Below, piece after piece: positions 39,801 through 55,100 of a stretch of DNA of 64,000 nt. The translations under genes were made by a program, and so were the position numbers. How positions within the stretch are numbered: position 1 is the stretch's first letter; each line of letters begins with the position of its first letter. The stretch spans positions 86,890,706-86,954,705 of the forward strand of contig OZ024934.1 of NCBI GenBank assembly GCA_964017235.1, in the 5' to 3' direction. This stretch comes from Sabellastarte sp. h YS-2021. Lineage: Eukaryota > Annelida > Polychaeta > Sabellida > Sabellidae. The notes below the pieces were generated by a model, which worked only from the letters and a program-made list of their open reading frames with translations, did no database searches and was not told where the DNA came from.

Positions 39801-42800
39801 CATAAATGTAGCTTTAATATCTGGATATTGCTCAATGGAACCCTTATCATAAATGAACTTCTACAAATATGTCAGTATCATATTCAACAAACTGAATCAA
39901 GTGATATTTAAGAACAATCCATTCCCTGTCAAAACAATTATTATTTGTTTATTCAGCAGGTAAAAGAAGTAATAACTATAGTACTGAATGTGAAGAATCA
40001 AACTCACGTTATCAGGAGTAATGCTTTTTATAGTTTATCTTTTCTCTTTGATATTGAATAATATTACTTGATGGCAGGCTATAAGTAAACCGTCAGGTCA
40101 GAGCCATACATGTATCTTAATGCATAGAGGTACTTGAATTTAAAAAAATGATGGCAACAAAAAAAGAAATGATGACAGGAAAGGTTTAACTCACCTTCTG
40201 GTTGATAAGTATTCTTTCGGCAAGCTGTACAACTTTTGTTTTTTATGTCAACAAAATATCCAGGGGTGCATTCATATACTGAAATGTTCATACAGATATG
40301 CATATAAACTGTTATGACCATAATGTATTCCATATCACCTGTAATATAATATAATCTCTGTTCATATCTTTGCACCTTAGAGTCCCCTTTGAATAGGGGA
40401 GATGAAGAACTATAAAAGTCAAATTAGAATTGTAAATTACTCATAAACTTTTAGCCTTCTTTTTAACTTGTATAATGTGACACACATAGGTAGATATACA
40501 AAATTATCTAAGACATTATGGTTGATTTCTGAACACAATTTCAAGTGAAAAAAAAACAATCAGGATGTGCTCATGTTTTCCTGTTTCTGTAGTATAAACT
40601 ATGCTGTTGATGATACAAAGTGGAGTTCTTCCTAATGTTTTTTTTGTAAAAAAAAAAAAAAAAAAATGGAAGAATTTTTTAAATTTGGTTATAACTGTGC
40701 TAATTTAAACCCGCCAATAGAATTTCAAAGTAAATAAACTGACATGGACTAAAGAGAACAGGCTCTCTCTCTCTCTACATATATATAGAAAATAGAACCT
40801 TTATGTCAGCACCTTTTGTGGTGGATGGTTTATGTAACATGCAAAAATGGGAGGTCCCAAATGTCATGCAATATGAGCAAAATCTTGATAAATTCTTGCG
40901 AAGTAAATATATTGTGAATATGTTATTTATACTATCATTCTGAGTGAACTCTGAGATTTGACCAAACATTTTGAATATACATTGTGTATATATTACACAA
41001 TTGTTGCCTCTAAATATATTCTAACCTCTGTGGTTGCTTTGGATTTAAGATTCTTATGGTTTGAAATAGCTTTGAAAACTTTGTAGACCCCTATGCTATG
41101 GTCATAAATTTCAAAGATAAAAAACAGTGCAATTGACTCAACACTCCATTCTGATAATAGGATGGGGGAGTGTGTTTTCCAATATGTCTTGGAGCCATGC
41201 TCACTGGTGAGATTGTTAATTAAACTCTATACCAATGAGGTATTGCCACCATACTAGATAAATAGCAGATAAGAAGTCACATTCTTTGTTCCTGTATCAA
41301 ATTTTACTGTCCATTGTGATTTTATGGGTGTGTGGGGATGACAAACCTGATACAATTCTCACAACAGCAGTGTCATTCAACAAAACAGTGACCTCACAAA
41401 CTTGATTTTTAGTGATGGGCAGATATTGGTTTATTCGTTTTCATGTACTTATTTTTACAGGTTCAGTCAAAATAGCATAAATTGGATGTCAAAATATATT
41501 GAAAATTCCATTATGCATACACTACATTGTATCCAGGGTGTGTTTTGGAAGATTTGCATAAATTGTCATTGGATGTTTCACAAAAGTAACCTAGAGAATC
41601 TTCACTTTATAATATCATATATAATGGAATGTACACTGGACGAAAAGGTAAAGTAACAGCACTGAGAAGTGTCTCTTTGGGACTAAATAAGAATATGGAG
41701 TGTATAGAATAAATGTAATGAAACATGGAAATATATTTCAAAAATATTTTGACCACATCAGTACCTCTTAGTGCAGGTTGAGGAATATACTGTCAAAAAT
41801 TTCTTATTGAAGTTTCACATTATTGTTTAACAATACACATTAATCAAATGTCTGAATATTGAGGTATAGATACTTACAATAATCCCCTGCTGTATTTGTA
41901 GTAGTAACTGCAACATTTATTGTTTTATTGTCATATGTAGCAGTGAAGGTTTCATTGGAAAGAGCTTCAATTAGTTTATTCAGTGCAATCAGGGTGTCAT
42001 TGTAGCTTTCCAGATTATCTAGCTCTATGCTGATTATGAAAGACAGGGGACTGTTACATCTAAAAGAACAAATATATCATGCACTAATGTAGTTAATTGT
42101 AGATATACAACACATAAATCTTCTCCATTTATCTCACATGTATGAAACTTAGTCTGAGTTATAACTTTTTACTTGAAATCAAATTATACACTATCAGGTT
42201 CTTAATTGATGAACATTTAATTTGTGATAAATTGAATAATATTTTCTATTAACAGAGGAAATGCAACAATAGTTTTGAAAACTGAGTTTTTACTTCAATA
42301 ATGTTGATAATTAATCTTTCTGGTCATGTATTTATTCATGATGATAGTAACTATAAATTGCAAATTAAATATAAGGTAAAAATTCAGGATGTCTTTACAT
42401 CACACAGATAGTCATTTTAGTAGGATTTCTTCAACATTTGACATTTAGTTAAAAATATTTGATTGGATAACCACACCTGATGCCAATAACAGTGATGGTA
42501 ACATTTTCCCTGTAACTTTCTGCCAACTCATTCAAAAATCTCATGAAAAGCTCTTTCACTTCGCTGGAGCTTCCAGCCAGCAGCTCCTCCAAAGCCAGCG
42601 ACCCATCAAAGTCATCACAGTCCAGTGTGGTTGTGAATCCAGTGACAAATGTATGCTGATTCAGAGCTAAATAGAAAGATAACTTTAAGATAGTTATACG
42701 CAAGTGAGATAAAATTTTAGCTTGTAAAATTCTACATGATATATTAAGAGATAATTACTTTCACAAAAATGTAAATTACATAGCAAAGCAAGTCATGACC

Positions 42801-45800
42801 TCCATCAGGAGATAATGCTTTCGTGTGTGCTTGTTTGTCTCTCTGTTTGTCAATCTATGTTTGAAAATCACTCCAAAAGTAACAAGCATATCTTTTTGAA
42901 AATTTTTATATGGGTAAAACCTAACTGAAAGAAAGTACTGGTTATATTTTGGAATAGGATCCCAAATTTTCAAAGGTCTCATTTTCAATATCTTTTCAAT
43001 GTCACTTTGACTTTCTGCATGACAATCTTTTTATGCAGGGCCTGGCAAAGGTGAAACAAGTTATCAGTGCCTGTGAACCAGCTTTGTGTCAGCTGACTGT
43101 GTGTTTTGAGTTTCAGAGTAGAAGTGACAAGGTGAAGCACAAAAGTTGTGCCCTGCAAATGGTATTCAGAAGGAAAGCAACAAGGTAACTGTTTAGGTGT
43201 AGAAGGTTAAAAACATATTTAAAGAAAATAAAATACTCTGAATGCAACAGTTGTAAAGTTAGAACTGATTTACTCAACAGAGAAAAACCTCAAAGTAGCT
43301 ATTCTTCAGCTATGCAATGAGGTACAGGTCTGCAATTTCACTATGTTATAGCTGACCCAAAAGTAGGTGAATAACATATTTTAAAAAAATTCTCTAAATG
43401 CAATACTTTTCAAAATACAACTGATTTACTCAAAAGTGATAACCTGAATGTAGCTATTACTCAGCTATGCAATGACATACAGGTCTACAATTTCACTATG
43501 TTACAGCTGACCCAAAAGTAGATGAATAACATATCTAAAGAAAATACTGTAAATGCAATAGTTTTCAAGTTACAACTGATTTACTAAACAGTGAAAACCT
43601 GAAAGTACCTATTACTCAGCTATACCATGACCTACAGGTGCAATGAGCTACGGGTCTGAAATTTTACGATGTTATAGCTGACCCAAAAGTAGCTGAATAA
43701 CATATTTTAACAAAATGCTCTAAATGCAATATTTTTCAAGTTATAGGTGATTAAGTGCATGATTTTATGAATTCTAATTCATTAAAAATTATTTTAAAAA
43801 TTCATAAAAAAATAATTTAAAAAGATTTAGGCCTGATACTTACACAAGGCAATCATACTAGTGGCCTAGCACATATAAGCAAGATAAGAGAGAAATCCCT
43901 GCAATAGTCAATGAGAAAATAATTGATTTAGTGCATGACTTCATGATATTTTTGCAATATTTTTCAAGTTATAGGTGATTAAGTGCATGATTTTATGAAT
44001 TCATTAAAAATTATTATAAAAATTCATAAAAAAGATTAAGACAGATCCAGATCTGATACTCACATAAGGGAATCTACTTTTGGCCTAGTACATATATGCA
44101 AGATATGAGAGAAATCCCTGCAATAGTCACTGAGAAATTGTGATAAAGTGTTGAAATTTTCAAACTTTTGGTGGGAGTACCTCCCTTGTAATGTCTCTTG
44201 CAAACAGACAAACAGACAGATTTGCATGCCTTGAACAATTTTTCATCCTCGATAGATAAAGTATCTTTTAAAAAAGCAGCATGTTTCTAGGCCTTGTAGA
44301 TTTGGAGGAGAAGTTGTTCATGTGGACACAGACGCGGACGCATATGCGGATGCCGTAGAGTGACGAAATAATGTCAGCTTACTCACTAATCAGCTGACAT
44401 AAAAAGTGATGACATTTTCAGAAAGATTTCAATCACATTCAATATACAAAGAAGTCCTGACTGTTTAGAAATATCCCCTAGTAATAGAATGTGCTCTACA
44501 AGTGACTCCTACTTGATATATCAATCTTAGGTAGATATTGTTAAATTACCATCTAATATTGCAGATTTTAGTTACAATAATCATTCCTTTTGGCCACAAT
44601 TGTCAATGGACTGAAAACAATTCTAAACAGAAGCATCCGTGAAACATTTCCAGCTGTATGACATAGCACCTCACACAGTGTCTTGTGATCTGTGAATGGA
44701 AACGTTTTCTCTGTAATTTCACAGACTTTGTACTTATTAATAATGATGAACAGTCTATTGTTTACAAAGATTGATTATGGCCTCCTCCTCAAATATGTAC
44801 CATTTATTTTTGCAACAAAAAGTTTTCATTTATTCAGATGATGTTAATAATATGATTTGACATTATACTTTTGATTGTCAACCACTAAAAACATCAGAGT
44901 TGGCGGTTATAGTCTGTTGAACAGTCGGGTTCATATTTGGACAGCATTGTCACTTGTGGGAGTTGAATCCCCACAGAAGAAAACTCATAATTAAATGCCA
45001 AACAAGTGAAACCCCAGGCATCAAGGATAAGAGTGGCACCTGAGAAGATATTTTTTTACTTTAAGTAGCCTTGATGTCAATATTACATCAACTAGGTTTC
45101 AATTCAAAATTTTATATTGGTATAATTTAGCATGAATTTGCTATTTTGTCTTGCAAATGTTTTTGTGACAGCTTTATAAAGAGTTAATTTATTCTCATGG
45201 TCTCTCAAGAAAAAACATTGTTTGATCTATTTCTAGCTTAGATATAAAAATGTCACACTTCAACATGGGTTTTCTCCCATCTTTGCAAAATCCTATACTA
45301 TATCTCACATGGAAGAGACATTCTCCAAAATAATGGTACTCTTACCTGTGCAATGAACTGTGGATGACCAATTTCCTGAAACGGTACAATTTATCTCCTT
45401 TGAAGTTTCTCCATCTATTATGTACCCTGCATTGCATCTAACTGTTGCTGTGTTGGGTGCTGTTGTACCCTGTGGGGCACTAAATGTTCCATTGATGACA
45501 TTAATAATGCCGCAATCAATGTCTACAATTGAAATTTAAAAAGAAGACATATTTCTGATTGATGACATTGATAAAATAGTACTCAGCAATTATTAGCTCA
45601 TAAAATTTACAAAAAAATATTTGTGATTGAGTAAAGCAACAGCAAGGCAAGATGTCAATTTTATGTCCAAGTTAAAATACCCGATGATGCATTATCAATT
45701 ATTTTTGGTAATGGGATGTCATTCTTTCAAATATTCAAATACATTCTTAAACCTCAATTATTTTTGGCAATGGGATGTTATTCTTCCATATAATCAAATA

Positions 45801-48800
45801 CATTCTTAAACATCAAGCAGATAACCGCGAATATATTATCAGTCATTATATGAATCTATCAATTCCAGTTATTTTCATAAGTTATAAAATAACAAATCAT
45901 ACATATAATCACTTGCAGCAGCCAATAGTTATCTTAAGATATTATGCTAACAGATGGTTCTAAGATTGATCATCTTGTCTTTAACATGGCATTTCTCATA
46001 TTCATCATCAAAATTCATGTATACCTTCACAGCCAGTGTTATCCTCCTTCAGGTTTTTGAATTCCTCGCATACTTTACACTCATTGTATGCAGAACAGTT
46101 GGTACATCCTGGCATTGCTTCTGAGCAACCTGAATAAATATAAATTATGTAACACTCCCCATCAATCATTCTCTCCCATTGTACATTTTGACATTTAATT
46201 CATACACTTATAAATTTACTGAATCTTCATGTAACTTGTTTCTCCTGAAATCTGTAAACAATCTCATATGTTTGTGGTAATACACCCATGCATCCATCAA
46301 TTATAATTCTAAATAAACTTATATAATGCCTAATCTCTGCAAGCTGCAGATTTTAAGATGCAACATATGCATTAGCCAAAGTTAAAAAAATTGAAGATCA
46401 GGGGTTATACCATGGCGACACCAGAAATGGAAAACTATGGTGCAAAAGCTTTGAAGAACGGGTAAGATTTTAATTTTGATCTGAAGGATGTAATTGAGGT
46501 AGAAAATTGGATGTCACCAGGCAACTCATTCCATGGGTATGCGTATATTATAGGTAAAGTTATGGTTATAATGTTTCTCTTATCAGTGGAGGGATGAACA
46601 AACTGTTGCAACCCATTTTAACAATCTGTCAGGTCCTCTGGAGAACATGATGCATATCATTTACCAAAAAGTACCCAAAACCTGCAATATTATAGACTGA
46701 ACATTGTAAACTATTAAGCATTCCTTCTTGACATTCTAAAAAAGCAATGACGTGGCTGACTGTAAATTCCTTAAAATACAGTTTTGTGTATGAACATATT
46801 GAAAAAAACAACACAACCAGATCAATGCCAGTAAGTGTTGACATATTTTGATGTTAACTTAGTCTTAGTAACACTCAGAATAAGTCCCTTACTGCACATG
46901 ATTTAGTTTAATTCCTCTAAATTATAGTAAAATAATTTTGTAACATTGTGGTAAGGACCGTTACCTGTGCATCCATCACCTGTACCATTCACCACAAAGC
47001 CCCCATCACATACTGTGCAAACATTGTATGCTGAACAATTCACACAGTTAGGCATTGCATCCCCACATTCTGAAATATAAATGAGATTATTTTTTAAGTT
47101 TAATTATATTGCTCTTTGAGTTGCACCTTTGTCATAAGTACTCTATTTTTCCTCAAAACCAATAATGTGATATCTAATCTTGATAAAACTTTATCATCCA
47201 AAAATAAATCGGCTGCCAGAATACATTTTATCAAGTATTTTTCTTTAATTATCAGTTGCTGCTTCTAAAATTTCACTTATAGATTTTTTTCAGAAAATGA
47301 CAGCAGGGACTGAAGGGACATCGTTGATTGTGCATTAAAATTTTTTAACTAATTGTTTGTGATATGACTTTCACAATATACTGAAGCCAAATTAAAACTT
47401 TGATTTTGATTGCTGTATTGTATGCTTTAATTTCTTTCAATAATTTATTTATTTATTTATTAATAACATATTTCATGTACAATGATGCAAAGAAAGTACA
47501 GCATAATATATGTAGTACTGTAAGTTTTGTATATCCCAGTACTTTTTCTGAATGTTTAGTTTAACTTATCAATATATTTAGCCGCAATTTTGAAAACTAT
47601 TACCGTATCCTTGTAGGGCTCACTGCTGATGTTTTATGTAAAATATACACACAAATTAAGCTTTGAATTGACTACAAAATATAGACAGTCACCTTGATCT
47701 ATGCACACAATTGATTCATTACCACAAGTAGCTTCTCCTTCAGTAACTTTGCCCGGAGGACATGGCCAGCAAAGTTCTCTCAACCCTGTCATCAAAATAC
47801 ATTTGTTTGTAAATGCACTAATGTTTACAGTATTCTTAACAAAAACAAATCAAAGTAAGACTTCATTTAGTGTTGGTTTATATCATAATATTTCTTATAT
47901 GTCTGTGCACAGTGCACCAAAGACATGGTTATTTTTATAACATTCTACGATATCTCCCACATGTAATAAAATAAATTGCCCTTAAATTACCTGCTTACTG
48001 AACAAGATTTTTTTATAAAACTGAAACAAGAAATATGTTTGATTTGTAATAAATAATATTTCAATAGATCTGGAAAAATGTAGTCTTTATCAGAATGAGA
48101 GTTTAACATTGCAGATGAGAGCCTGTGTTCTAGTGTTGTATATTTCTTAGAAGAACTGAAAAAAACTACATGACTTGTATACAGAATTTGTAAAAGAAAA
48201 GAAAAAATAGAGGTATAACATGATACAAGAAACACACCAGAAATCAGTTATCTTAACTCAATAAATTCATTTTCCTGCAAGTATAATGCGTGTAAATACA
48301 AAATGTAATACAAACTAGTGAATGAAAGGTTAAACTCACCTTCAGGTTGAAAAGTATTCACTGGGCAAGGTACACAGCTTTTGTTGTTTATGTTTACAAA
48401 ATAACCTGGTTCACACTGATACACTGAAATGCCAAATAAAAAATTGTTTTTAAAACTTAGTTATATTAGCAACACTAATAGAATACCTAAACATTAATGA
48501 CCATATGTTACAGAGTTTTAGAACTGGCTTTTTGATATGTAGTAAACAAAATTGTGATGCAAATACATGTGTACCGTAGTTTAAACTGGTGCTAGGCCAC
48601 GCATCTGGTTAAATTTTGGGATAGTTTCCATTCCAAAAAATAGTTCCAATAGTAGTACAATATAGTACAACATAACATACTAGTATTACATTTATGTGTA
48701 AAAGTGTTATAATATTCTCATTAGATTAGATTTTTCTCTTTCATTGACTTCAAGTAAAAAAGAATTGATGGACACTTACAATAGTCTCCAGCTGTATTTG

Positions 48801-49116
48801 CAGTTGAAACTGCAACATCTAATGTTCTATTGTCATACTGGGCAGTGAAGGTTTCATTGGATATAGCTTCAACTGCCTTATTGACTGCCATTAGTGTGTT
48901 ATTATAGCTTTCCATATTATCAAGTTCTATACTGACTATGAAGGACAAGGGGCTGTTACATCTGGAAGAAAGAAAAATACAAAAAAGTGCTAGTGCAATA
49001 TATATAAAGAAAATTCATCATTACGGTAAAACAGATAAATAAAATTAATGTATTTGTTACTAGCCTGCACTGTGTCACAATTATAATATTGTCTAGTTGT
49101 CAAAGAATTTGTAATT

Positions 49117-49150
<34 letters not shown>

Positions 49151-52100
49151 TTGAAAATATAGCTGGTAAAGTGGTAATCACAAAAAGTCTCCAAAATTAA
49201 TCTCAAATATACTATTTATAGCTTAGGGTTTAAAACTAAATTTGAATTAAACTCAAACTCAGATATAATACATATTGTCAAGAAGGCATACAGTTAAACT
49301 CAGGGTCAAAACTACTTTAGCTCAACATATTTAGGGACTACATTTAAGTTTTCATGTAAGGAGACTATAATTTTTGATATTATGGCAGCATTAATTTGAT
49401 TGACCTTGTTTTTAATTTGATTTAAAGCACAAGCTACTTTGGAAGGATTTCATTGGAGAATATTAAGTATGGTTATGTAGGACTGAGTTTGAATTTGAAA
49501 CTGTAAGTGAGTTTGAGATTTTTGAGGAATATCGGCCCTAGTCAAATAGTTTTTTTACAACAGTTATAGTTGAAATCTCAAATCAGTAAAAGCCCTGATT
49601 ATTTCACTAATTTGACAAAGTATCACCATACAATAACTACTGAGTGACAAAGTTTGTTATGCTAAGGATTTACAACATTACCAACAGCTAGAGTGACACC
49701 GGCATAGAAACTCAAAGTATCCAATATCTTGTCATAAGATGAACTTGAAAGAACAACAACAATGGTCAGAACCAAGCAATTACAATGATAAACTTTCTAA
49801 GTGCTTGGTCACTGAGGCATTTAGTAATACTTAGTAATGGTGAATGTGGACCAGGTAGATTAAACATGTGACACTTTAACAAGTCTTAATCAAATTGACC
49901 AACACTCAATTAAACCTGACTATTCTTCTGTCTATTTATTATGTTTACCCCAAATTATGCTGATATCAGACATGAGAAAATGTAGATCATTTGAATAACA
50001 AACAAAATATGTGTAGTCCCTTTTTAAATTTTAATTGAGGTTGTTATTGGACAACTAACCTGATGCCGATAACGGTGACTGTTATGTTCTGTCTAAAAGA
50101 CGCTTCTAATTCATTCAGCAATTTCAAGAAAAGGTCTTTCACTTCACTTTCGCTTTCAGCCAGGAGATTCTCCAAAGCCAGTGCACCATCAAAGTCATTG
50201 CAGTCCAGTGTAGTTGTGAGACCAGTGAGAAAGGTATGCTGAGTCAGAGCTAAATAGAAAATAACTGATCAGAAATCAAAATATATTTGATTTTCTGAAT
50301 CGATTTTAATCCATTAAAGGAAAAGTACTTTGGAGAAAACATCAACAGAAAAAAGAGGACAACTATTGAGCTGGACATATCAGTTTAGTATATACTACTA
50401 TCTAATGTTATTTTTAATCTGTTTATCTGTTATAAGTTGTTATAGTAATCTGGTTAGGCTATAAAATAAGCATATGTCTGTAATCAATTGTAAACATCAA
50501 GATTTAGATTTCAAATTTCACATTATCCCAGAAAATATTTTTGAGTTTTGCAAACATTTAAAAGGAAATGTTTGGCGAAGGTTAAAAAATTATGGGTACA
50601 AAAACCATTTATAAAATAATGTTTTCAAAATGTTTTATGTACATCGTTTATTAAATGTTTAATGACAAATGTTTGAAAAAAGTTAAAAATGAACATAATA
50701 ATGTCTCAAAAATATTACCTTAATTGGAGTCAGAGGTCAATTTCAATATCTTTTTAGGTTGCTCACTAATGAAATATTATTTGATGTCTAAAATTGTGAA
50801 ATAGTGGCTTATAAATTGTGCCCCCATTCAATTCATAATTTGGATTGAATCTGGGGCAAGTTTTGACAAAGTCCTCTAAAATCCCCTATTATTGCTCACT
50901 GCCATCTTTGTTTGGAAATGTTTGAAGGTAAACCTTTAACAAGCATTCTGATATATGGGGATAAAAAAATGTTTGTGATAGAATGTTTTTAAAAAAATTT
51001 AATAGAAAACATTTCAAAAAGATTTTAAAATGATGGGCATGAAAACCAGTTGCTATTAAACATTTGTAAAACATTTTCAGAGCAAACATTAACAAAATAT
51101 TGTGAAAGAAATGTTTTTTAAATGTTCAATGTATGCTGATTATCAAACATTTCATGATGAACATTTGAAAAATATTTCCAGCATAACCTTCAAGTCTTTA
51201 GCTATTTAATAAATGTTTTTAAAATATTTCCAGTCACACCTGGTTTCTTGAGTTATTTTATCAATGTAAGTTTTCATCAAAAACGTTTGTATAGAGAATG
51301 TTTATAAAATGTTTTTAAGCATTACAATGTAATATTTATTTATTAATATTTATTAACCCAAAACATAGGGTTTAAATAGGTTTTAAAAACGTTTTGTAAA
51401 CATTTAAACCATTTTAATATGTTTTTAATGTTTACTGGATTATAATCAGGAATTTATTCAATATCAATCAAACATAGTCTTGACCTGTAAATTCCTAACT
51501 GATATATGTCACAATAAAACATGCCCAATCCTACTTGATTAAAAAGTGCCTTCAAATTGGAAAAAAATAAAATGATAATTACACGCTTTGTATAAATGTT
51601 TATTAATATACAGCAAATATCATAGATATTTGGATGACACACATATTTCTGTATTAATAATAATGAAGCTTTTGCTCTTATTTTCACTCTGAATGAATAG
51701 ATTAATTGGTTGATTTCCTAGACATTATGTGATAATGCATACTAACTATAATATATACATGTATGTTATACCCAATCCATGAAATTGCCCATTTCATGAA
51801 ATAGGCAACTGTTTACTCACTTCTGTACATCATTTCACTATTCATTTTCACATACTTATGGTTGTTATACTTTTTGAAAATGAATTACTCTGTGACATCA
51901 AAAAACTAACATCGTGATTTAAAAACATGATTATAATATATTTATAGTTAGGTTGCCCTTACCTGTGCAATAATCTGTGGATGACCAATTTCCTGAAATA
52001 GTACAATTTATCTCCTTTGAAGTTTTTCCATCTATTATGTAGCCTTCATTGCATCTAATTGTTGCTGTGTTGGGTGCTGTTGTACCCTGTGGGGCACTAA

Positions 52101-55100
52101 ATGTTCCATTGATGACGCTAATAATGCCACAATCAATGTCTACAATTGAAATTAAAAAAGAAAACATTATACTTTCTGATTGATGACACTGATTAAACAA
52201 TCCTTTGCAATTAATGGCTAATAAAATTTACAATCAATCAATGTCTACAAGAATAAACTCCACATATTATCAGTGATAGCAGCTGCACATTTCATTTCAG
52301 TTCTGTGTTACTCACTTTTTCGAATGACAACATAAAAAAATACATCAAAAGCATCGAAAAACTCTGTATTTGGCACTATTTGCATGGAGGAATGAAGAAG
52401 TTTCTCCACAAATTTGATAACACAGATTTATATCTTAGTATTTTTTTACACATCGTACCTTCACAGCCAGTATTGTCCTCCTTTAGTTTACTAAATGTAG
52501 CACAAGCTTCACAGTTGTTGAATGCAGAACAGCTGATACAGTCTGGCATTGCATCTGAGCATCCTAAGTAAACAAATATGAAGTAACTTGAAGTAACATA
52601 TCTTAAGAAATGTAACAATTGCCAGCAATCAATAATTGCAGTTACATTTTTCTAAATATGATTTATAAGAGTAATGCTTATCCACTGACTTTCATTTAAC
52701 ACGTTTCCCCAGATTTTAGCTATTCTCATATATTGACGAGGCCTATGTGTGTATATAGTAATTACATTTGATAACAAACAACTGAAGGATATCATTGCAA
52801 ACACATCACCTTTGTTTTATGTTTTATACATATGAAACATCAAATTTGAAGAAAGCAAGCTCTTATGCACATTCAACCTGTACATGCCAAATCTATCATA
52901 CAGTACATGGAGCTCTCATAAAGTCAAGTTGAATGTTGTACAGCTGCATTCACTTGGTCCATATTTAGGAATTTGAAAAGTAGATTTGTAGGAGACAAAG
53001 TATATCCACAACAGAGCATTCAAACTGCACAGTTTGAATGAAAAAAGTTCAATGTCTGTAACTTTCAAGAAAGTTTGATACTTACTGTCATCAGAATTAG
53101 CCCATTACTAATAATAGTAAACTTATTCATTAATCTGAGGTTAACAACTCTGCATTTCTATTGCAAAAAATCTTATCTGCACAACCATCCCCTTTAGCAT
53201 TTACCACAAGGTCTCCATCACAGGCTGAGCAAATATTATATGCAGAACATTGTGAGCAATTAACCATTGCATCTGCACATTCTGAAAAGATTGTGAAGTT
53301 ATATTATTTTCAAAACAATGTAATTACATTATTTAGAGCACAAAAGTGCCATATAATAGTTCATCTTACCTGTACATCCATCACCTGTACCATTCACGAC
53401 AAGGTCCCCATCACATGCTGTGCAAAGGTTATATGCTGAACATTGGGAACAATTGTGCATTGCATTCACACATTCTGAAAAAAATGAGTATAACAGTGCA
53501 ATCACAATAAACATATTTACTAAACTGAGAAATGGATCTCAGTTTAGTAAATATGTTATAATTTGCATGTAACATAAAAATGTGGAAAACATGGAGTTAA
53601 AACAACAGAAACCCTCATGTACATTCAAGCTGCAAAGAATACAACAGATATCTAAATGTCTAGAAATTATTTATACTGTGAGAACAACTGAACTCAGAAT
53701 AACCAACTTACAAAATAAAATGATCGTGTTGATATTATTTAAACGTAGTTTAACATATATTCTAATTTATTTCATAACCCATTGCTGTCATACAGGAATC
53801 CGACTCTTTGTTCTTATGTTGTATATCTTTATATCAAACTCTACATTACATATTTATCGGCCTCATTTAAAGTACATGGAGGATATATTTTAGACAAATT
53901 CAGATGAATGATTAAAATCTTTAATAAGAACATGGTGCATACTAACTTATTGTAATGCAATGTATGAGTATATTTTAAATCAGAATGTCACACAAAGTAT
54001 CACTTCAACATAAATTACTTGACGTGCAGTTAACAATTTTGTATTTTTGTGGTGATATATCTTACCTGTACATCCATCATCTGTAGCATTAACCACAAGG
54101 TCCCCATCACATGCTGTACAAATATTATATGCTGAACACTGCGAACAATTAAGCATTGCATCAGAACATTCTGAAATAACGATAAGATCATTTAGTTTTC
54201 TTTAACCATTTATCTGTAGAAGACCAAAAATCAAATCACAACAAAATATTTTGGATTCAAATTCAAATACGACAATGTGTAGACGACAAAAGCTCCAAGT
54301 AATTACAGCTTTCATGTGGATTGAAACTGTAAACAATAAAGAAATTTGATCAAATGTCTGCAATTGCTGATATATCAGTACATTATTGATATCAGTTACC
54401 TCAGTTAATATAAGTTATACTTAGCAATACTGCATTTTGTGGTAATATATCTTACCTGTACATCCATCACCTGTACCATTAACCACAAGGTCCCCATCAC
54501 ATGCTGTGCAAACATTATATGCTGAACATTGTGAACAATTGAACATTGCATCTGCACATTCTAAAATAACAATGAAACAATGCCATTTATGCTACATTAT
54601 TTGAAAAATGATTGATATCATTGCCTTGGGCATTTTGCAATGCAATTACACCATTTGAATTTAGTAAATTGAAAACTGACACACAGCATAGCATTTGTTG
54701 CACATTGTATGAGAGCTCTCGTGTGCATTCAAGTTCCGAAGAATAAAATAGGCATTAATGTAATTTTTAAGTGTAGTAAGCAAGTCTGCATTTTGATCTA
54801 TGGCATCTTACCTGTACATCCATCACCTGTAGCATTAACCACACGGTCCCCATCACATGCTGTGCAAACATTATATGCTGAACATTGTGAACAATTAAGC
54901 ATTGCTGCCTGACATTCTGAAATGACAATGAGGCTATGTTATTTTACCTATAATATAATTACACCATTCATTTGTATGGAACTGAAAACAGAAGAATAAC
55001 ATTTTGCAGGTACATAAGATATAATAATTCATGCCTTAACACATCAAAACAACTAAAGCTCTTATGTGTAATGAAGTTGAAAACATTGAAACAATTACAC

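Noticed and set aside
49118-49149. T run as a LINE or SINE tail
   Set aside because: No element body or target duplication is visible on either side. Treated as a simple repeat.
53582-53893. 103-residue plus-strand open frame
   Set aside because: Intronic, without motif or splice context. Part of it (ATGGAGTTAAAACAACAGAA) recurs in another intron near 59998 as duplicated intron sequence.
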